The notes beneath the pieces are model-generated. The model did no database searches. It worked only from the letters and a program-made list of their open reading frames with translations, and was not told where the DNA came from. A DNA stretch of 64,000 bases, from assembly GCA_012656075.1 (NCBI GenBank), contig JAAKBF010000298.1:62001-126000 (forward strand), in the 5' to 3' direction. Both the position numbers and the translations under genes were made by a program. Below are positions 34,326 through 46,324 of this stretch, piece by piece; position 1 is the first letter of the stretch, and the number at the start of each line of letters is the position of its first letter. This DNA is from Phytophthora hibernalis. Lineage: Eukaryota; Oomycota; Peronosporomycetes; Peronosporales; Peronosporaceae.

Positions 34326-36809
34326 ATGAGCAAGTTCCACTTTCCAGGTGTATTTGCACGCCAAGTGAAGACACAACATGTCCCGATTGGAAGAACAATC
34401 CGTATTCTACCGCAGCAACCAAGTCGATCTCGAAGTATTTCAGGTCCGGTCTCACTTGACAGTGCAGCAGCAACAGAACCGACCGGCTTCTTTGAAGCGT
34501 TTGGATCTATTGGAATTCTCCTGTTCTTAGCAGCAGGTGTCTCTGTATGTTGGACTGTGTGGCTCATTGTCTTGACTATCGCACCAAACGAGACTGCAAA
34601 TTATTTGATGGAGACAGGAGAGTTTGACGACGGACACTTTTGGCTCATTATCGACCCTGAGACTGATATCATGAGCGTCAACGCAACTGCACTGGCCATA
34701 CTCGCAGTGAGTTATGTCCACGTCATGCTCAAGATGACAGTGTTACGGAACTCAAGTTTTAGAATTTCCCCAATTGGTCCAAGGAAAAACGAAGTTTCTC
34801 TTATTTGGGCGGCCAGACTGCAGTACGTCGGTAAATATCTACAACAAGCCGTGACGTTTTGGATCGAGCTGACAGGATACTATGGACAGTATCGAAAGTT
34901 CTGGGTACGTCGAGATATATTGTGCTCTGTTGAAGCTGTCTAACAATACCGTGCCTGGAACTTATCTACGTGTAGAATGTGTTATTCAAAGTTGGTGACC
35001 TCATCGTTGAGTCAATCCAGTTGCATCACTTGCTGGAGGCGGGGTTCTCTGTCAGCTTGTGTTACGGTTATGCCGCTCTGATAACACTTGGCGGCTTATC
35101 TCAAACCTTCTTCATCCTGTACCCGGTAGCACACTCGGCGTTCACCGAGGTGCTAGTTGACACAGTGTACGTTTGAAGTCAAATGTTTTTGATATCCCTC
35201 ACTAATTTTGCTCGTACAGGTTTGACATGACATTCGCTGTAGGCTGCCCTATTTTCTTACTGGGGTACTCGTACACTGTCTTCGATCTGGACCGTGGAAT
35301 CGCACGTCTCAACCTCGAAATCTACAGTAGAGGTTCCTTTCAGCAGCAAGCTCGGATGCAAGCAGATCCGATCATCACGACACTCTTTCGATTCTGCTTT
35401 GACTCGCTGCGAACGTTAACGTGGTCGAATCTTGTCGTTCGTCTAGCAATGAACATTTCTTTCAGCTATCGACTCTCACGTCTCGTGGAAGTGATTTACC
35501 AGCGAAGGAAAAAGCTTCGGACGACGAGCAGCAGATTGTCCAAATTAAAGGCTCAACATACCGTTCCTCGCTGGATAGGGGCGGTGTTTGCCGCAGCAAG
35601 TATATTCGCCCTCGGTTACACTGCAAAGTGCATTTCCGAATCACAAAGAGCTTGTGTGGCATACCCTCAGTGCGTAGCGTTTGCGTACCGCTGGGACCGC
35701 CAAGACGTGTGCCCGTGTCTAGCGCTTGTTGATGTGGATCGAGCACCGAATACGTATGAAGAATGGATTCACCCAGTGGATGTGACCGAAACTGTCAGGG
35801 CACTAGCCCTGTCTGGTGATTTGCAAGTGTTACAGCTCACAAACCGTAACATGGTGAATTGGCCAGAGGAGCTGCAGCGCTGTGCTAATCTAGAATACTT
35901 GTAAGTGCCATCAAAGGACTACCGATCCATTATGCGACGTATACTAACTCTCATGTTCAGGTCTCTATACTACACTGGCGTAAAAGTCATTCCCGATTGG
36001 TTCAGGGATTTTCACAAGCTAGAATTTCTGTACGTGTGTACCATATCCTTCCACCCTATTGAGCTTCTCTGATAATTTTGTTGCTGCTATGTAGTGATAT
36101 GCAAGGCAAATTCGGTGATTCGAATACCGAGAGTATGCCACTGGATGCGTTCTCAAATATGGGCTCCTTAACTTTTTTCACCTAGGATATCTCCAAAATC
36201 TCCCTCAGCTTCCAAGGTTTGACGGGCTACACAATTTAAAGAGCATTTCGTTGGCGCTGCTCTACTCTGTTACTGATCTACCTGAGATCAAGCCCCTCGT
36301 CAAGCTTCAGCGACTTGAGCTGGTAGCGTTGACCATGCTACAAGGCCTCCCGCACATTTCATCCAACAAACATCTAAAAATGTTGTCATTGTGAACACAC
36401 CCGTGTGCTGCAATGGCTTTCTTGGTGACTGTAACCTTTTGAATCCTGTGTGCAGTACTGTACCTGGAATTCGCTGCTTATCAGAAGCCGAAAAATGCAG
36501 CGAAGCAAGCAGGGACATTTTTGCCGCGCAGCCAGCGGTGTGTTTCAAAGACGCGATGTATTTTCCTCCTCCAAATCCAATTGCTAAGGACCAAATTGAT
36601 ATGTGTGCCGGTGTGATGTATCGTGAGTGTCGTGACCCTCGCTACCAAAGCCCCGGAGCTGAGGTCGTGGGTATATGCATCAACAACTATTTTCAAGTGA
36701 TCTCCTGTCTTTCTTTTGATCCGCTCGCCATAAATGGTAGACGGCAAGAGATCGTTCGAGGTGGACCCCCTGCAACCCTGTCGAGGAGACTTGGCTGGGT
36801 TGCGTGTAA
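34326..36809 (+). CDS. Five-TM leucine-rich-repeat protein W4 with WLGC tail
   Basis: ATG at 34326 (MSKFHFPGVFARQV). Exons are 34326-34904, 34976-35166, 35220-35900, 35961-36029 and 36095-36809; all donors are GTACGT or GTAAGT and phases match. TM1 lies around residues 62-83 (GILLFLAAGVSVCWTVWLIV), TM2 ATALAILAVSYVHVML, TM3-TM5 in exons 2 and 3. Outside the membrane follow CVAYPQCVAFAYRW, YEEWIHPVDVTETVRAL, an LRR block and a Cys-rich cap with VCCNGFLGDCN, ending WLGCV. Breaks at T6 36173-36178, A5 36376-36380 and C5 36766-36770 each need one extra base. The topology suggests a cell-surface LRR ectodomain; the ligand and role are unknown. Confidence 0.8.
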
Positions 36810-36921
36810 GTGATGCAAACCTAACATCAACGCTTTTGAATGAACTGGAGCGTGTTGAAGTCGATTATGGTACCAAATACAGCCAACATCGATGAAGCAA
36901 CGAGTGAAATTATATTCAGGA

Positions 36922-38929
36922 TTAAGGACTTTCATCCGAGGTTTCATGATCCGGGTAGTGCTTCTCTAGCCATGCCACAACAAGAGCATCACTTTCTAGC
37001 CCATTTTCACTGAGGAGAGGTCGCTGAATTCTCGAGCAAAACCAAATCGTGAAGACGTGCGGGTAATGCACATGTAAAAAGAGCAATACATCGAAAATTT
37101 TGTCCGTACAAATTGACTTGCCCACAAGTGCGGGGAAGTGTTCAGGATAATGCTTCCGTAGCCAGTCTGCCACTTGAAGATGGCCGTTGGCGATACTTTC
37201 TTCGATAGCCTTAAATGTGCAGCCCTCGTGTCGATTATCGTCAAGCCACTCGATAATCTTCATGTGGCCGGCTTCTGCTGCGCCGTCCATGGCTTGAGTA
37301 GTGCATCCATCCCACCGATTATGATGCAGCCATTTTACAACATCGAGATTCCCGTTCGCCGCAGCGTTATCCATTGCGAACGTCGTGCATCCTTCAGCCC
37401 TGTTAGCATGCAGCCACTGCAGTACTTCCAGAAATCCGTGTGCAGCCGCGTAATTCATGGCCCTCTGCGAACACCCCATTGAACGAATCGTTTTCATCGC
37501 GGCCAATTCATCATAATCAACATGGTGGCCTGTGCTATCTGACGTGATAAAACTAACCAGGTTGGGCAGTTCAGTTTGCCTTGAATTTTGGCATTTTGCA
37601 GGGACCAACGCTTCCTCCGTGCCATGAAAAAACTTTAGAATGCTCAAATGTCCATGCATGGCAGCCTCATCCATGAAGTTATGATCATACTCCGTAATGT
37701 GGATCATCAACCACCTGACAACATCTAGGTGGCCATTGCGGACCGCGCTTACAAGAGCGGATTCATAATCGTCTGCCATATCTTCGTCGTACAGGTATTG
37801 CATGGTTCCAACATGCCCTCTGCTAGCTGCCTCGGTTAAGAATCCGGGTCGCTCGTCATCTTTCTTCTTCTTCCCGATAAGATCTCGCCCAGTTGGATGT
37901 TTCATCAGCCATTTAAACATTGGTAGGTCGCCGCGTTTAATAGCTTCATGCATGGTTAGACACCAAAATGCCAGCCACACGTCGTCATTTGTTGGAGGTG
38001 GATTGTGAATCTGCGCAACGCGCTGCATCAGAACTCAATTGCCCCCTTCCAGCTAAATTTCGTATGGCAACAACCGGATCATTCGGATTCTGCTGTAGAT
38101 GTCCAGCGTTGAACATCATCTCGATAATATCGGGATGCGAACAGTTGATTGCATACTCAAAAATGGTTCTGTTTGGAGGCAGAAACAACTCCGCAAATTC
38201 CATTTCTCCAACCTCAAGCGCAGCGCAGATAACTCGCTCACTGTCAAATTGGTTGAGTTCATGAGGAACGCTTTGATGCAGCCATTGAGCAACGTCACGA
38301 TGACCGTTTTTGATGGCTTCCAACAAACTTTTACCACCCCACGATACGATGTTTCCGGGGCCATTACAGTCTGTTGGGACCATTTGTGCACATATGTGTT
38401 GTTCAGCGTCCTGGTCATGTAGGAACTTCAACACCAAGAGATGTCCATTTGCAGCGGCGGCTTCGACCGCCTTCACAGGCACCACGCAACCCGAAAAATG
38501 TTCAAAAAGCCACTTTACGATCTTCAAGTCACCGGTCTCAGCAACAACTTCCAACGCCTTGGAAAATTGCCAGCGATAATAATTTGTGTCAGAGCGCAGG
38601 AAATTCGTGAGTGTCCATCCCGATGGACTTTCACTGCCTAAAGTGCAGCTACAGTCCCAGATCCAGTTCAGTAACGAGAGTGAACCGAACGTGCACGCGT
38701 GGCTCAGTGAGAGATTCGATGCCGGTCCAAGGAAACTGGAGATTGGTCCGCCTAAATTGTTTGGAGCAGCAACATACGGCTGGTGCCGCAAGATGAAGCC
38801 CACGACTTGCAACTCTACAGGAGGCATTGACGACCTTCCGGCGACCTCCGGCAAAACAGGAATGGATATATTGTTTGTTGCCGACTGGTGCATTGTCTTA
38901 CCCTGATCTAGTTTTCTGGTTACCCCCAT
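36922..38929 (-). CDS. Ankyrin-repeat protein A3
   Basis: ATG at 38929; the stop is at 36922-36924. The family N-terminus (ISSFLGPASNLSLSHACTFG) is followed by WTLTNFLRSDTNYYRWQF, HFSGCVVPVKAVEAAA and, in the second half, regular ankyrin units (AAHGFLEVLQWLHANRAEG, AANGNLDVVKWLHHNRWDG). The C-terminal cap is FDVLLFLHVHYPHVFTIWF. One frame change near 38010 separates two long open parts of about 315 and 365 codons; otherwise it is complete. The only C-terminal neighbour is the convergent W4 gene, 113 bp away. The role is inferred to be protein binding; no catalytic domain. Confidence 0.82.
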
Positions 38930-39263
38930 GCAATCAGACGCAAGGCGGAGTAGTTCAACCAAGCACAGGAAACCCGTTGCCCCTGTAGTTTCCTACTTAG
39001 TAAGTACTAGAGAAGCATGCATGATGCTACACCATGTCCGACAGAAAAAAATTGGGGCATCCAGATTGAAAGTACTTCGAAGTACATGTAGACATGTGCA
39101 GTATCGACCTGATAACTTAATACTGGAAAATAGATTGGGTTGGAATTGGAAAAGGCACTGCTCAGGCGCAAAAGAATGGCAAGAATATCAAGAAGTGTTC
39201 GCCGAGAAAAGGCTCCTTGAATTTCGATGCAGGGTTGTCACTAACAACAATTTCAGATAAACA
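38930..39263. other. Spacer between ankyrin genes A3 and A5
   Basis: About 330 bp upstream of A3, so it should contain its promoter. No gene or clear motif is visible. Confidence 0.35.
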
Positions 39264-40865
39264 TTAACGGACTTCAAAAGCAGTCGCGTGGATAATGCTC
39301 TCCCACCATACTTGAATCGGGGCATCCATTTCCGGGGAACCGTTGACCAAATCAACTAACTCTTTTGGATAGTGCACAAGTAGAAACAGGAGCATCTCGA
39401 ATTTGTGGTTTGGTGAATATCCAAAACTCACACCAGCAAGACTACACACTGCGGGGATTTTCAATCGTAGCCACGCAGCAATCTTATGGTGACACCTTCC
39501 GACGGCGCACTTAAACATGTCTGCAGTAATTTCTTCGGATCGATGTTTGTACAGCCACTTCACAATGTTTAGATGTCCCCCTTCACAGCGTACCCCATAG
39601 CAGCATCGGAGCAGCCTTCGCTCCGGTTGGCGTGCAGAAATTGAATCAAGTCTAAGTCCCCAATATACGTAGCGCACTCTGTGTACACACGAATCCTTTG
39701 TCGTGAAGCCATCGGACAACATCTTAAGGTTAGATGTTGTCCGATGGTCACTATTGTCGTTCACGGATGTTCCGAGTATCATGCGGCGTCAGATCCTCCC
39801 ATGTTTCACGTAGAAACTGCAATATTCTCAACTGCCCATGAGCAGCAGATTTCAGCTTCATAGTGTCAGCGCGGCTGTGCTGAATAACGAACAATGCTCA
39901 ACAAACCATTTTACACGATCCAAATGGCCAGCGCGTACAGCATTCCATAAATCGACCTCACGACCAGAACCCCGACGTAACGATGCTCTGCCGCTGCATG
40001 AATCAGATCAAGCTGTTTTTTTCTTTAGGAGCTTCACTCCAAATGGGATGTTTCATAGGCCATTGAACCATTGAAATGCCACCATACTTGCTCCACTACG
40101 AAACACCAATTTGTTAGCCAGAGTTTGTGGGTGTCGGCTGATATAGCTGCGCAACATGCTGTTCAAGATCCAATCGCCCCGTACAAACGTTAGGTAGCAA
40201 CCTCATAGTTATAGCAGCATCGTAAATGTCTCCTTCCAGATACCCACAGTCGAGCTTCCATTCAACGACGTCTGGCCAACCGCATCGATTGGCGTAGTCC
40301 AAAACACACGTCCCTATAGGTAACAAAAACTCTGCAAGTTCGATATCCCCATTCCGTAGAGCCACTTGCACAACGGTCCTGCGACCGAGTAGCGTATTAA
40401 ATCCCCCATCTTCTCCGACCGGAAGCTTCTCAACCGTTTCACCACCTCGTTGATCGATACAGGAGTCCCGAACGTGGTCGTTCAGCCACCGAGCGACAGC
40501 GGAATGCCCATTTTTGACCACGATCAACAGACTTTTACCACCCCATTGAAAAGTATTCCCACACCCGACCTCATTTCTTCGAGAATTCCTTCGTTTTCGC
40601 CTCCTTTTTCATCAATGGTGCGTCCACGTCTTGTTGTCCAGCATCATATGAAAATAGAAACTCTAATATTTCCAGATGCCCATTTTCCGCGGCCGCCTCA
40701 ATTGTCACCACTAGTACTGTACAGCCCGAAAAATGGGTCAAAGCCCTTCATGAGTTCCACATCTCCTCGTTCCGTCGCCACTTTTGTTGCTTGTGAGAAT
40801 TGCCATTGGTAGTAATGGGCATCCGACCGCAGGAAATTGGTCAAAGTCCACAGTGCTGTCATTAT
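39264..40865 (-). pseudogene. Ankyrin-repeat protein A5, heavily degraded
   Basis: The 5' end begins in the middle of the family N-terminal module (WTLTNFLRSDAHYYQWQF, about 40810-40865). Later pieces are ELAEFLLPIGTCVLDYANRCG (about 40300), TGRLDLEQHV (about 40170), then several stops, and at 39264-39600 ankyrin-like GGHLNIVKWLYKHRSEE and the cap FEMLLFLLVHYPKELV. At least five frame changes or stops are needed, more than homopolymer errors would explain. It directly follows the broken end of A4. A perfect 16-bp-arm hairpin lies within it near 39710-39748. Confidence 0.65.
39709..39749. repeat. Hairpin inside ankyrin pseudogene A5
   Basis: Arms CCATCGGACAACATCT and AGATGTTGTCCGATGG are perfect complements with a 7-nt loop (TAAGGTT). 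The coding sequence here should be a plain ankyrin unit, so this is probably a small snap-back duplication. Confidence 0.8.
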
Positions 40866-40869
40866 CATC

Positions 40870-41454
40870 TGCATCGCAGACATGCCGCACATTTTCACAC
40901 ATCCACCGAGCAACAGCAGGTCTGCGGTCTTTGACTGCCCTTTTGATACAGTGCCCACCTCACCGAACCACATTTCGTGCCGTGTTCTCCAAAGGGACTT
41001 TCACCACTTTTCTCTTCTTCCTTCCATCAACTTCTTGAATTGAGAATTCCAGACGCCCCGCTTCATGGTCGAATAGACACTGCAATAATTCTACTTTCTT
41101 CAAAGTCCTCACCACGGACGGAGGCACTTCACAGCCCGAGAAATGCGTCAAGACCCACCGCATTATTTCCACCTTGCCGCACATTTGGATGCACAGTGCG
41201 AACTGACATCTGTAGTAGTGCTCGTCTGAGCGTAGGCAATTCGTGAGACTCCATCCAGACTTTCGATTGTCAGTGGACGTGCAACTGGAATCCCATAAAC
41301 AATCCAGTAACGCGATGGAACGGAATCTGCACGCACTCGATAGGGACAAGAACGGAGAAAGACCGAGGAACTGCGTGATGTGAGGTCCCAGGGATGGAAG
41401 AGCCGGGTAGGGCCGAAGTACGAAGGCTGCACTGCAGAGCTGGAAGGAGGTCAT
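40870..41454 (-). pseudogene. Ankyrin-repeat protein A4, 5' part only
   Basis: The first usable ATG is at 41454. The family N-terminus is intact (ITQFLGLSPFLSLSSACRFR, WSLTNCLRSDEHYYRCQF, HFSGCEVPPSVVRTL). An in-frame TGA at about 40960 sits where related copies have Trp before Gly-Gly; the frame stays open after it to about 40870 (AVARWMCENVR). It then passes into sequence matching the start of another copy (A5), so A4 has lost its repeat half. The fusion point is near 40865. Confidence 0.65.
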
Positions 41455-41989
41455 TGGGTTTGTGGGTGAAGCCTCGACTGACTTGGGAGGGTTTAATGGG
41501 AAACTTTGTGTACTTTTGCTCTCGACCGCCGAACTCAAAATGACTGACCGGGTCGCCGGCAGCTTTCGAAGCGACCTCCGAACCAGAAATGACACCCCGA
41601 CCGTACTGGTAGCTTTTTACGCAACGACACCTGTCCTCGCCTCGAGGTCACTGCGATATCTGGATTCTACTGTTGTCGTTCACGGATGAGACTCAACATC
41701 TCGCGTCATCTTTGCGAGATGCTTTATGGCCGAGACAATATTTCCTAAGATAGTCGGCGATAATCGTAATATTTGTATTTACTTGTTGCATATCAAGTGA
41801 CATTTGGCTAACAAAACAACGGACAACCCAAATTGACTCGCCTCTAGTGCATCAATTCACACCATTGGATTCAGTTCATCTGGGTATGTTTTTGCCATAA
41901 CCGAGCGATGGAGCGTTGCAGTGAACTGCTCCATGGATCAGATGAAGGTCGATAATCTTCTGTTGAAGACAATCAAATTCAAACTCACG
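41455..41989. other. Spacer between ankyrin A4 and the CRN remnant
   Basis: About 530 bp. The first 140 bp on the minus strand extend the A4 frame without an ATG. The rest is AT-rich with no recognised gene. It should include the promoter of A4 and the 3' end of the CRN. Confidence 0.35.
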
Positions 41990-43741
41990 TGAACATTTTT
42001 GGCCCAAACTTGCTACTCATGCACGAATGTCGACTTCAGTTTTGGAAATATATCAACTGTCCGCTGGCGAAGCCACTCGTTAGGAAAAGTAATCAACAGA
42101 ACAAATTGCTCAACGATTTTCGACTCCTTCTTCGTAAATGTATCGTAAGAGCTGCGTGGTTGTACGAAAACAATCGATTCGCTCGAGGGCTTTAAGTCGA
42201 CACCTTCTTTGATTTTGGTCTTCTCGCTGGTAGTCATCTGAAATTCCCCAACACCACGTCGCTGCAATCAAGACGATTGTGCACATGAAGTATGGCGAAA
42301 ATCGCGACACGATGCTGCGCATACTTGCATCGACATGTACGTGGATTGATGGTGATCCACTCACTCCATCTCTTCGAGAATATATTTTCGAGATGTATGC
42401 GCTCGAGAAGGTGAACACTTTCGATATCGGGAGCTGGCAAGCGGGAATCAACAGAAAATGCCGGGGACAGAGGAGCTGCATCTATCGATTGCAGGGTCAA
42501 AGCGTCAAACCGTTGAAAAGGTGGCTGATGATCAGATGCGTGGCCAATTGGTATTGCTCATAAATGGATGCTCGGAATGAAGATGGATGAGTGGCTGAAC
42601 GACTTTTACTCTGTCAGTGCGCGAATGTAGTGACACCGACATGGTACACTCGTCAAATGAACACAAGGCACAAGCATTCTCCAAAAGTGTCTGGGGGTTC
42701 TCTTTAGTCTTCTCGACAAGGCGAGGAACACCACCCAAGTACTCGAAGCGATTTTCCCATACGTCCTGAGCCACTTCATACAAGCACGAAATGGTGCTTA
42801 GTTCTTCCATCGACCAGAGAGACATATAGCAGACATCAGGTGTTGGGTTCGATTTCATGAATTCACCCGCGTAGTCCTGTCGCGGTGAAGTTTTAAAACA
42901 ATCGAGCAGCGAGCATCGATGCATGTTGGAGCGGCAGAGCCCACAAGGCACCACAGATCGGGCGACCAAAATTGCAGATTGCCAGGTTTTGGTAGTTGGT
43001 CAACATTCCAGATCGATTTTCCGTCAAAGTAAACCGCGGGTTTTGTCGTGAGAAGCAGCACCCGCTTCTTGTCCTTGATCAGTCTCCACAAGACGTAGGA
43101 GAGAAACACCGACTTTCTAGTGCCCCATGTTCCCGTGACAAGTACCGGTACGTACTTTCGCCGCTTGACGTCCTCCTGGGTCAACGCTTGCTCTGCAATC
43201 GACTTGTATGAAGAGCGGATATAGGGACGTGAACGATCAGTGAGTGACAGTGAGGCGGGAAACTCGAGCCAGTCACCGATAGTATCCATTGAGAAAAGCC
43301 TGGATGGCTACACGGAACGAGAATGCCTGTTTCAGAGACTGTGGATACAGGCATCCGTGCCTCTGGTGGCACATGCACTAGCACATGGACCTGGTCCTCC
43401 TGGGGAGTTGGCAGCTTCTTTCGAACCCTCGACGTTCTAATTGTCAGCGTTTCATCCAGAGCTAATCCATTGATCTGCACCACCATGTAAGGATTATATC
43501 TCCCGTCTCTTAGCTCCTGCGCGGTGTTTTTTCCGGGTGACAACCATATATTGCCTTTCGTGGCGTTGAACTCCGTGGCAAACCACAACTGCATTGCGTT
43601 TGCATCGCCCGTGATCGCCGATGGTTTCTTCTTCCTGATCGCCTTCTTCAAGTCGGCCACCGTCATACGGTCATCGATTTTTACAGAAAACGCGCCTCCT
43701 CTGCCCCCGACGATCCAACAGAAGAGCTTCACCGCCACCAT
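41990..43741 (-). pseudogene. Crinkler (CRN) effector gene, frame-broken
   Basis: ATG at 43741. The N-terminal module is that of oomycete CRN proteins: VKLFCWIVGG, a ubiquitin-like DLKKAIRKKKPSAI, the LFLAK-box position reading MQLWFA, a DWL-like part and the HVLV motif closing the module (VHVLVHVPPE, about 43405). A P-loop NTPase-like C-terminal part follows in another frame (VPVLVTGTWGTRKSVFLSYV, about 43115-43140), where the usual GxxGxGKS reads GTWGTRKS. RFEYLGGVPR lies near 42750. At least three further frame changes run to about 42000. CRNs are secreted host-cell-targeted effectors. This copy is interrupted as read, and I leave it as a pseudogene. Confidence 0.75.
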
Positions 43742-44239
43742 ATTTTCTCGACGCGGCAACTTCCTGGTCGGCACACGTCAAATGGCAACGAACCTCTGAT
43801 TCTAAAGCGATAATACTGAAAGAAATAGATCAATTTTACTGAAGAACCATCCTGAGTCCGCTTGGGTTTGTTTTTGGTTGTCTCCATGAAACTGGTGTTC
43901 AAAAAGGTGGGCAGCTCGGTCCGATATGTGTACATGTATAACAATTCTGCGCACACCTCGGCTTTATATCCTATCGAATTGGATGCTCTACGAGTCCAAA
44001 TGGCTCAAATATTGACCCGGTAGAATTGAGAATGTCGTTCCAGGATCCATAAAACTCATATTCCTGCCTTTGCTCAATCACATCAAACACCTATGTAGTC
44101 CAGCTAGAACTAAATACCAGCAAGAACGCATCAAAAAAGCATTCCGGTTATCACGCCACTGAAGCTTGGTCACTTAAGCTTTATAGAATCGGGTATGGAA
44201 AGCTAAGTGCGTTGCAGTATCTGGAGCTGATGTCCATTT
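43742..44239. other. Upstream region of the CRN gene
   Basis: About 500 bp without a supported gene, between the CRN start and the 3' end of ankyrin A6. It should hold the CRN promoter. No repeat was seen. Confidence 0.35.
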
Positions 44240-45610
44240 CTTACTCTTGCTTAGGTGTATCCTTCCCCATTACATTCTTCAGGATAGTTTTCTTGCAACC
44301 ATGGAGCAATCTCATCGTTACTCTGACGTCGATAGTGCTGTAGGATGCCCTGTACAAACTCCCGCGTAAAAGGTATGCGTAGAGAGCAGGACGTCGAATG
44401 TGTTGGTTCGAAAACAATACTTTCTCAATTTCGCTGGCGAGAATTGAGGATAATGGAGCTGCAGCAACTCGCAACTTCCAAGTGGCCATAGGCGACTGTA
44501 TTTTCGATGGCTTTGGCAGTGCATCCCTCGCGGTGGTTTGTGTGCAACCACTCCAGCGCATTTAAGTGACCATTCCTAGCCGCAAAATCCATCGCATCAG
44601 TTATGCAGCCCGTCGTCATGTTGGTGTGGAGCCATGCTAACATTTCCACATTGCCTCTGGATGCTGCAACACTCATTGATTCCGCAGAGCATTCTTCCGA
44701 TCGTGTTGCGGCAAGCCATTCCACAACATCCAAATATCCATTAGCAGCAGCAGAGCTAATTCCAGCTGCACTGCAGCCCTCAGAACGATACAAATGAAAC
44801 CCTCCAGGTGTCCGGTGTGGTCCATAGGGTCAGTAGGAAGTGACTTCGAGATCGTGACGAATCCTCCTTTCCGAATTTTTAAGTTGCTGTCGATGGCAGT
44901 CACAAGTATTTGGTCCTAGTAGTCCGAGTTATCCGGAGCATCTATTGTCCACCCAGGCACCACTGACTCGTCCATACTGTGAAGAAGTTGCAAAATTTTC
45001 AAGCGACCAAGTTGTGCTGCTTCATCCATGACACTGTATGAAGGGAGTGGCTTCGACCCAGGGAAATGCTCGACGAGCCACTTCACGGACTTTAATCGCA
45101 TATAACAATGCAGCTCCGAGCCTGGCGCTTATGCCTTTGATGCACAGGTATTCCATCACCTGCACATGCCCGTTTTCGGCAGCACGACACAGCAGACCAT
45201 GGAGCAAATTATTCGAGTAATTTTCGTCAATCATTTGGGATGCTCTACCAGCCATCGCAACACGCGCATATTTCCAGCGCGACAAGCTGCTAAAGGGCAT
45301 GTTGCCAGTCCAATCTCCAAAACTCCGAGTGGTCAGGTTGCAGACGCTGTTGCGCCGAAATGCGATTCATGAGATCCAAACGATCTGCTTTCACTAAATT
45401 CGCAATGCTCGCGGACGCGCTGAAATTCGGCAACATAAAATTTAGGTCAACTATCAGGAGGTCCGTCGAATTGAGTTGACACGCGTCATAGAGCGAGAGG
45501 GTGGGCGTTGGACCCAAGAAGCCGGTGATGATTTCTCCGACATCGGGAAGCGCGTCGACGGACGGGTGGTGGCGCTGTACGAACGCCACGGCGCAGAGGG
45601 CTCGGGGCAT
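44240..45610 (-). pseudogene. Ankyrin-repeat protein A6, short form
   Basis: ATG at 45610 (MPRALCAVAFVQ). The N-terminus has ITGFLGPTPTLSLYDACQLN, then jumps after about 30 residues to DRLDLMNRISAQQ, so the middle of the family module is deleted. Helical repeats continue (AAENGHVQVMEYL, VKWLVEHFPGSKPLPS) and regular ankyrins follow (AAANGYLDVVEWLAATRSEE, AARNGHLNALEWLHTNHREG; 44500-44790). The C-terminal part is near 44240-44430. Frames change near 45300, 45100, 44800 and 44455. The internal deletion is a real difference, not an error; the frame changes may be errors. Confidence 0.65.
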
Positions 45611-46324
45611 CGCGACTGGAGAAATGATCTGGAATCCACGGGATTTGAATGATCCAATTTTGTCGTGAATTGGCTAAGGAATATTTACGTTAATTGAGTC
45701 ATAATATTTTTGTTAAGAGAGAATTCCAAGTATGTTGATTATTACAATGGAGGGATTGTCTGTATTTTACATGGTGTTATGACGTGCGTTGACGTTGACG
45801 AGCTGTCGCCCATAGTGCGTGAACATTTTCGTGATGACGATGACAAAGCAGCTTTGCTTTCTTGGCCCAAGCAACCTTGCCCACCATTTATCTGCATGCT
45901 CGAGATGAAAGCAATTGTAAGGGCCGAGCGGTAGCGTCGCCTGTAATACAGGCTGTATCAGCCTCACCCATCCATTGGTGCTGTACGATTTGATTTTGAT
46001 ACCTCCTCACATTGAAAATTCTTGCCGTCCGAATGGGACGCGACACCTCACAGATTAATGCTAGACTAAAACCTTGTGTACAAGTATTAAACCCTTGTCA
46101 CTACAGACATTGCTCATCATCTACATGTAATGTAGAGAAGGATTAGAACAGGACGTCAAGTACTACGTAGTAACGAGAAACGCGCTCAGGCCGAGGGCAT
46201 ACGCATACACACTTTCCATTGAATTCGTACCATATACCGGTACCGTGGCCGTCTACATGTAGGGCCGAGAAGGACCGACCAGCGAAGCTACACAACCAAT
46301 ATCTCCACTCAATACTGGCGAGGC
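45611..46324. other. Intergenic, no supported gene
   Basis: About 700 bp between ankyrin A6 and the AA17 gene. No conserved frame, tRNA or repeat was noticed. It includes the A6 upstream side and the AA17 3' side. Confidence 0.35.
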
